Positions 8,481 through 12,850 of a stretch of 12,850 bases of DNA are shown piece by piece. Origin of the DNA: Chromera velia (lineage: Eukaryota > Sar > Chromeraceae); the NCBI GenBank assembly GCA_018398765.1, contig JAHBMJ010000855.1, positions 17,501 to 30,350 of the forward strand, written 5' to 3'. The position numbers and the translations under genes were made by a program. The notes beneath the pieces are model-generated. The model ran no database searches. It had not been told where the DNA came from and saw nothing but the letters and a program-made list of their open reading frames with translations. Within the stretch, counting starts at the first letter, position 1. The number at the start of each line of letters is the position of its first letter.

Positions 8481-11400
8481 ATGAGTAAGGAGACGGAAGA
8501 TGACATTCAGTACTGGTCAGGCAATCCCTCGGTCGAACTTGTGGAGGGCGTCATCAAGGTTGAAGACAAACGAAGTGCCCTGGAATCTCTTCAATCGATT
8601 GCAGAGAGAGACCAGAGCGAAATGGTAGTGGTACTGGCGGACCGTGTGCCTTGCCACATGGCACCCACGGAGCTGTGTGACTTCCTACAGCCATGGACAG
8701 AGGGATCATTGCAGAGGGCTAAGGTACTCCATGGCGCCAATGCAGAGGAGTATCTCATTCTGCTCTGGTGTCCTGCGTCTGTGGCTTCCCGTCTGCTGAG
8801 GGAGGTGGATCAGACAGCCTTCAACAGCCTGGAGCCTCACCTATGCTGTCTGAAAAGTGTGGCTGAGGTTACGATCTCGGTCACACATAACTCCGGTGGG
8901 CAGGGTGGGGAGGCAGCACTGCCTTTAGAGGAGAGAGAGAGGGAACAAGAGGGGTGGACCAGTCCTGAGCAGTTGTTGCACAGAGTAGAGCTCCCTCAGT
9001 TCTGTGCTGTCTGTCTGGACAAACTAATTGTGGACAAGGAAGACAGAAAAGAAACTGAGACGGGGGAAGCATTTGGAGCGACTGAGGCAGACGGATGGAC
9101 GGGAATTCCCATAGAGTCTTTGTGTGGGCACGTGTTCCACTCGGGTTGTCTACAGAAGTGGTGTGACATCTCTTGTCCAGTGTGCAGATTCCAACAATAC
9201 CCCTACCAAGCGTCTTGCTGTGATTTATGTGGTAGTACTGACGGTGTACGCATCTGTCTCGTGTGTGGTTTCATTGGCTGCTCCGGTCCTCAGCACGATG
9301 GAAGATTTCGGCGTTCGCAAGATTCTCAACTGCATCCAGAGGACTCTGAATATGAGCTTTTGAAGGATCCAAACGCAGGCTTCCTCTCCGATGACGAGGA
9401 CCACGAAGAGAAAGAAAATGAGCTACCCATTCAAGAACCAGGATCAGCAGAAGAGGGAGACACATCACATCGCTGGACCCCCTCCCTTTCCCCCGCATTC
9501 GGCATCTCTGCTGGCAATTCTGCTGCTTCGCCTATACCGCACTCTTCCTCTCTTCCCTCACCTGTCCCATCAGTTTCTGCACTCCCAGCAGGTCCAATTT
9601 CCTCCGGTACCGCCTCAGTCAGTCTGCCCCACTCTCCCTCCCACTTCCGCAAACCGCCTCTAAACCCTGTAGTACCCGTCCAACCTGAAGAGAATCGATC
9701 GGCAGATTCCAAAAACTCAAAACAACAACCGACGCTCTCCAACCAGACCTCACACGTTCCCCCCAAGTCACCCCGAACCGCGAAGTCTCAGACTCCAGCA
9801 GCAGCAGCATCGTCTCGCAGAGCCTCCCCGCCCCTCCCGCAGAGTCAACCCGTTGCTGCAGCCGCCGCTGCTGCTGCTGCGCCTGCCTCTGCTACCCCAA
9901 AGGAGAAGGCGCCCCTCTCTTCCCCCTCTCCGTCTCCAACGAGCTCTTCCTCCAACCCCCCCTACGCAGACACGAGATCTGAGCCGCCTGTGACTGAGAA
10001 AGAAAGAGGAAAGGAAAGAGAGAGACCAGTTGCTGCCGCCGCAGCAGCTGCAGCTGCATCGTCTCGCAGTGAAAAGTTTACAGGTGGAAGAGAAGGTCGG
10101 AAAGAGAGGGAAGACAGAGAACGAGACTCAGCGCTTTCTTCTTCTACAAATTCTCTCAACAGGAGCGGGAGGAGTGCGGCAGACGGGATAGCAGGAGCAG
10201 GACCGGTATCCATTCAACAAAGTACCTCCCAGTCCAACACAACAAAGAGACAGGGCCTACCACGAGGACCTGCGCAGAGATCTGGACCTCTTCCCCCTCT
10301 GCCTCGCGCCGAGGGTGCCGCAGCTGCCGCCGCCCCCCCCGCGGCCCAGCCCCGGCTTCGAAGCTTCACGAATCCATCCTCTCTCTCCTCGGAGAAGGAG
10401 AAAGACTATAAGGCAACAGACACGAAGCGAAACATGAACAGTAGCTCGGCAGGAGCACGAAGAAGAAGTGAGGATGATGGAGCTTGGGGCAGGGAGAGAG
10501 ATGCAGGCTATGGTGATGGTCATGGAAACGGCAATGCAGCTGCAGCCCCGGGGGACCACGCGAGAGAGCACCATCTCGCGACCCAGCACACTTACTTTCT
10601 GGAGGTCGGCCTGCACTTTTGTGATCGTTTGTGGTGTCTGCTGAGTCCGAGAATTATCCCTTCGGCTGAGTCGGGCTTCATTTACAAATCACAGGACGGC
10701 CATTTTGTGTCCACTTCTTTTTCTTTCTTTCTTTCTTTCTTTCTGCTCGCTCTTTGCCTTCCCCCCCTGCGTCATCTCTTTTTTGCAGTGGTTCATTCAT
10801 TCATTTATTCCATGTGGTTGGCGTGCAGGTGAGATCGCGTCGCGTGTGGGACTATGCGAGGGACGGGTACGTCCACCGTCTGATCCAAAATGCTGTGGAC
10901 GGGAAGCTTGTGGAAGTCTCTGGACCCCCTTCTGGTGCAGTGGGAGGGGGTGGAGGTGGGGGAGGGGTGGGTCTTGAGGAGGAGGACGAAGGTGCCGGAG
11001 TGGGGTGGGATCTCGTGGGTGTGGATGGAGAGGGAGGAGGAGGAGGGGCAGGTGGGAGTCAGGTGGAGGGAATGGGAGGAGGGGGAGGTGGAACGACAGC
11101 CTTTCGGGGTCGTGGTAAAATGATGGAGGCCTGCGTTGCCGAGTTCAACCGGCTCCTTGCAGTGCAACTGGACAGTCAGAGGGAATTCTACTTGGAGAAG
11201 GAAAGGAGACTGAACGAACAACTGGCAATGGAAAAGAAAGTCAGTCAGTCAGTCAGGCAGGAAATGGTTGGAAGGAAGGAAGCGCCTGAAAAGAAAAGAG
11301 GAATTTTCGGGAGAGAAAGTGAGACAAGGCGAGACAGCACATTCGATGTCAAAATTAAACAGTTGGTGAAATGATAGATTTAAGAAGGGTCAAAAGCCCT

Positions 11401-11483
11401 TTCATGTTCATTTTTTGTTTCGCTTTCATGTTCTTTGTGCAATCATGCACGACCCCCTTTGCCAGAGTTCCTTTCCCTGTGTT

Positions 11484-11518
<35 letters not shown>

Positions 11519-12406
11519 TGGTTGGGTGCAGGACTCTGCAGACAGGGTGGGAAGGCTCCGTGATGCGGTGACCCACGAGACGGAACGGCTGCAGAAAATG
11601 GAGAAGGAACGAATGGACGTCAGTCAGTCAGTCAGTCAGTCAGCCACATGCACGGATTGTTGCTCAACGGAATTCCACCGATTGCATGTCGTCTGCCTGA
11701 AAGCCATTTCACTTTTTCATTTCAACTCCACCGGTATGTCTAGTCTGCCTGCCCCCTTCGTGTGTTTGTGCTTTTTGTGCCCTTTCTGTGTACACACGCC
11801 TTTGTCCGTTTGTCTGTGTACGGCGTTGTGTGAACGAGAGAGAAAGCATATGCTTGAAGGAGAAATGAGAGTCGGTCCTTCTCTTGAGGATGCATGGATG
11901 CAGTTGCAAGAGAGGGCGGCCCAACTGAAGGTCGAAGAGGGCCAGCTGGGAGTTCGGTTGGTCGCGTTAGAACGTCTGCGGGTGAAGCTGTCGGAGGAAC
12001 AGAGGGTTCTGGAGGACGATCGGGAAAGGGAAAGGTCAGTGAGTGAGTCGGTTGGACATTTGTGTGAAGAGAAGGGAAGAAGATGCATCGCCGGGAATAT
12101 CATTGAAAAGTGGTTTGAGGACACAGGGTTTCGTCTTCCTTGATGTAGCCAGGAAACGAAAGGGAATGCACACCGAATCACAATAGGCGGATGGATGGAT
12201 GATGGACGGACGGATGGATGGATGGATGGATGGATGAATTGCGTAGGGGAGGGCTCAGCAGACGCACCCGATGAGCTTCAGAAAGTACGGAAGCGTCGGA
12301 ATTCAGAGGTCGAAGAAGATCTAGAACATGCACACATGTGAGTGTAGCAGACCTTAGTGATGAGCCCGGGCCCTTATTCCATTCCGGTCTCCCCCCTCCC
12401 CCCCCC

Positions 12407-12454
<48 letters not shown>

Positions 12455-12850
12455 TCACACTTCAGGCGAGAAGCCCAAGAGAGAGTGAAGACGAAGGAGA
12501 AGGAAGTGAGGCAACTGGAAGAAGAGATCCGAGATCTGGAGTTTCATTTGAAGGCTAACAGAAAAATTGATCGACAGGTGAGCCTGTAGATTTAATGTTT
12601 TTCTCTTTGAGTGTCATCACTCAAGTCCATCCTTTTTCATTTCCTCTCTTCCATGCTCCGAGAAACATGGTCACCTGTATTTTTCTTCCGCCTGCCTTCC
12701 TGCATGGCCCCTCCATACAGCATTCATTCTGTTTGTGTCATTAATTCGCGTGCGTGAATGTGGATGTCGATGTGTGCCTGCCTGCCTGCCTGCCTGCAGG
12801 GACTCGACGGGACGCCTTTTGTCGTTGGAGGTGGGGGAGAGAATTCGGGA
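8481..12850 (+). CDS. BRAP: BRAP/BRAP2-like E3 ubiquitin ligase, 3' end beyond window
   Basis: Role in the family: RING E3 ligase (BRCA1-associated protein, IMP; ETP1 in yeast, BRIZ in plants); animal forms bind nuclear localisation signals in the cytoplasm and tune Ras-MAPK signalling. Exons: 8481-10604, 10829-11239, 11532-11618, about 11841-12038, about 12252-12337, 12466-12577, and 12800 to the window end. Order of domains: [15 protein letters not shown] opening the BRAP2 RRM-like domain (residues 13-130), RING-H2 (Cys175 to Cys235), ZnF-UBP (from Cys247) interrupted by about 411-420 residues, [14 protein letters not shown], a Gly-rich insert, then a coiled coil ending [17 protein letters not shown]. 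The start at 8481 fits because the family N-terminal motif follows at once. The exon 4/5 junction is ambiguous. Much longer than the roughly 500-600 aa usual for the family because of the insertions. Confidence 0.9.
9003..9188 (+). other. BRAP: BRAP RING-H2 finger
   Basis: All eight zinc ligands are visible: Cys175 and Cys178 (CAVC), then after a longer than usual 36-residue loop Cys215-x-His217-x2-His220-x2-Cys223, and Cys232-x2-Cys235 (CPVCR). The pattern [13 protein letters not shown] fits BRAP family members closely. A complete ligand set suggests an active E2-binding RING. Confidence 0.9.
9219..10664 (+). other. BRAP: BRAP ZnF-UBP domain, split by a large insertion
   Basis: The first part has CDLC (Cys247, Cys250), CLVCGFIGC (Cys259, Cys262, Cys267) and GRF (274-276). 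The second part has [13 protein letters not shown] (His693 onward), and the next exon (from 10829) completes it with [14 protein letters not shown]. Joining the exons at 10604/10829 gives exactly the family spacing between QHTY and RVWDY. Between GRF and HAREH the family has only a few residues; here about 411-420 lie in frame. The coordinates here run slightly into the start of the first intron (10605-10828). Confidence 0.75.
9286..10545 (+). other. BRAP: Stop-free Ser/Pro/Ala-rich insertion or exitron within BRAP exon 1
   Basis: About 420 codons without a stop. It opens acidic ([14 protein letters not shown]), continues Ser/Pro-rich, and holds two nine-residue Ala runs (9855-9881 and 10032-10058) each made of mixed GCN codons, as well as basic Arg/Glu/Lys stretches. 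Donor candidates GT at 9286 and GT at 9313 both lie at phase 1, and so does an AG at 10544-10545 in GCTGCAG, so removing 1260 or 1233 nt would keep the frame and restore a near-normal finger. Coding status is not settled. Confidence 0.5.
10722..10744. repeat. (TTTC)n microsatellite
   Basis: About five TTTC units in BRAP intron 1, upstream of the pyrimidine stretches before the 10828 acceptor. Confidence 0.85.
10829..11239 (+). other. BRAP: BRAP exon 2: end of ZnF-UBP, Gly-rich insert, coiled-coil start
   Basis: Begins after GCGTGCAG at phase 0 with [23 protein letters not shown], the conserved block after ZnF-UBP. About 75 residues of Gly-rich sequence with Glu and Val follow ([11 protein letters not shown] and similar), where other BRAPs have a short linker. 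The exon then gives [20 protein letters not shown], matching the family start of the coiled coil. It ends at a donor inside four copies of GTCA. Confidence 0.85.
11240..11255 (+). repeat. (GTCA)4 at the BRAP exon 2 donor
   Basis: Four GTCA copies start exactly at the exon/intron boundary (AAGAAA|GTCAGT). The first copy keeps phase 0 with the next exon. Confidence 0.75.
11487..11518. repeat. (GT)n microsatellite
   Basis: GT run ending 13 nt before the BRAP exon 3 acceptor at 11531. Confidence 0.9.
11619..11642 (+). repeat. (GTCA)6 at the BRAP exon 3 donor
   Basis: Six GTCA copies start exactly at the exon/intron boundary (ATGGAC|GTCAGT). Confidence 0.75.
12187..12237. repeat. (GGAT)n microsatellite
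   Basis: GGAT/GGAC units in BRAP intron 4, ending about 10 nt before the first candidate exon 5 acceptor. They take the place of the usual pyrimidine tract, which makes this acceptor unusual. Confidence 0.85.
12405..12454. repeat. (CT)n(GT)n microsatellite
   Basis: C run, then CT, then GT repeats in the 128-nt BRAP intron 5; the pyrimidine part can serve as the 3' splice tract. Confidence 0.9.
12776..12797 (+). repeat. (TGCC)n forming the BRAP exon 7 acceptor
   Basis: Five TGCC units run directly into TGCAG, the acceptor before exon 7. Confidence 0.8.
12800..12850 (+). other. BRAP: BRAP exon 7, partial
   Basis: Seventeen codons ([17 protein letters not shown]) at phase 0 after an acceptor made from a (CCTG)n microsatellite. 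The Gly-rich tail after the coiled coil is usual for the family C-terminus. The stop lies outside the window. Confidence 0.65.

Larger units (their letters stand above)
11532..12577 (+). other. BRAP: BRAP exons 3-6: coiled coil
   Basis: Exon 3 (11532-11618, 29 codons) [13 protein letters not shown] to KERMD; exon 4 (about 11841-12038) with [18 protein letters not shown]; exon 5 (about 12252-12337) [12 protein letters not shown] to EHAH; exon 6 (12466-12577) [14 protein letters not shown] to NRKIDRQ. All are rich in Glu, Arg, Leu and Lys with heptad-like spacing. Exons 5 and 6 join at phase 2 through a Met codon. The exon 4 acceptor (AG at 11840 or 11846) and the exon 4/5 boundary each have more than one choice that keeps frame. 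Confidence 0.75.

Noticed and set aside
9391-9766. Alternative frames on both strands within the BRAP insertion
   Set aside because: Stop-poor because of Ser/Pro-rich base composition; the frame continuous with RING and ZnF-UBP is the better choice.

Overview
Eukaryotic nuclear DNA. It holds two intron-rich protein genes arranged head to head, next to an AT-rich stretch that looks repeat-derived. The conserved exons can be ordered by reading frame, splice phase and protein family. The introns are mostly 200-350 nt and full of microsatellites. Donors are often GTCAGT-like and most acceptors end in TGCAG. Together with low-complexity expansions inside conserved proteins and a TGCATGCA motif of the ApiAP2 kind in the shared promoter, this suggests an alveolate protist, possibly a chromerid such as Chromera. 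That is inference, and I cannot fix the species from the sequence.

Layout. 1-1546: AT-rich; one short unrecognised minus-strand gene (612-1143) that appears frameshifted, flanked on each side by a pair of TTACGG-A5/T5 hairpins, perhaps a mobile or repeat element. 1547-7920 (possibly 8082), minus strand: a 12-exon gene for a NOM1/Sgd1-type nucleolar protein, with a basic N-terminus, an acidic tract, a YVPPHLR motif, MIF4G and MA3. All 12 exons join in compatible phases to about 1006 codons (1060 from the farther ATG). One junction needs a non-GT donor. About 7921-8480: compact divergent promoter. 8481 to beyond 12850, plus strand: a BRAP/BRAP2-type E3 ubiquitin ligase, seven exons visible, with the BRAP2 RRM-like domain, RING-H2, ZnF-UBP and coiled coil. 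The last exon runs off the window.

The two genes have separate jobs (ribosome biogenesis and ubiquitin signalling) and share only the promoter region. The most unusual point is that the BRAP zinc-finger UBP domain is interrupted by roughly 411-420 stop-free codons of Ser/Pro/Ala-rich sequence, which could be either a giant insertion or an exitron-type in-frame intron. Other notable points are a likely GA-AG intron in NOM1, splice donors embedded in (GTCA)n microsatellites, and two stop-free introns whose length is a multiple of three.
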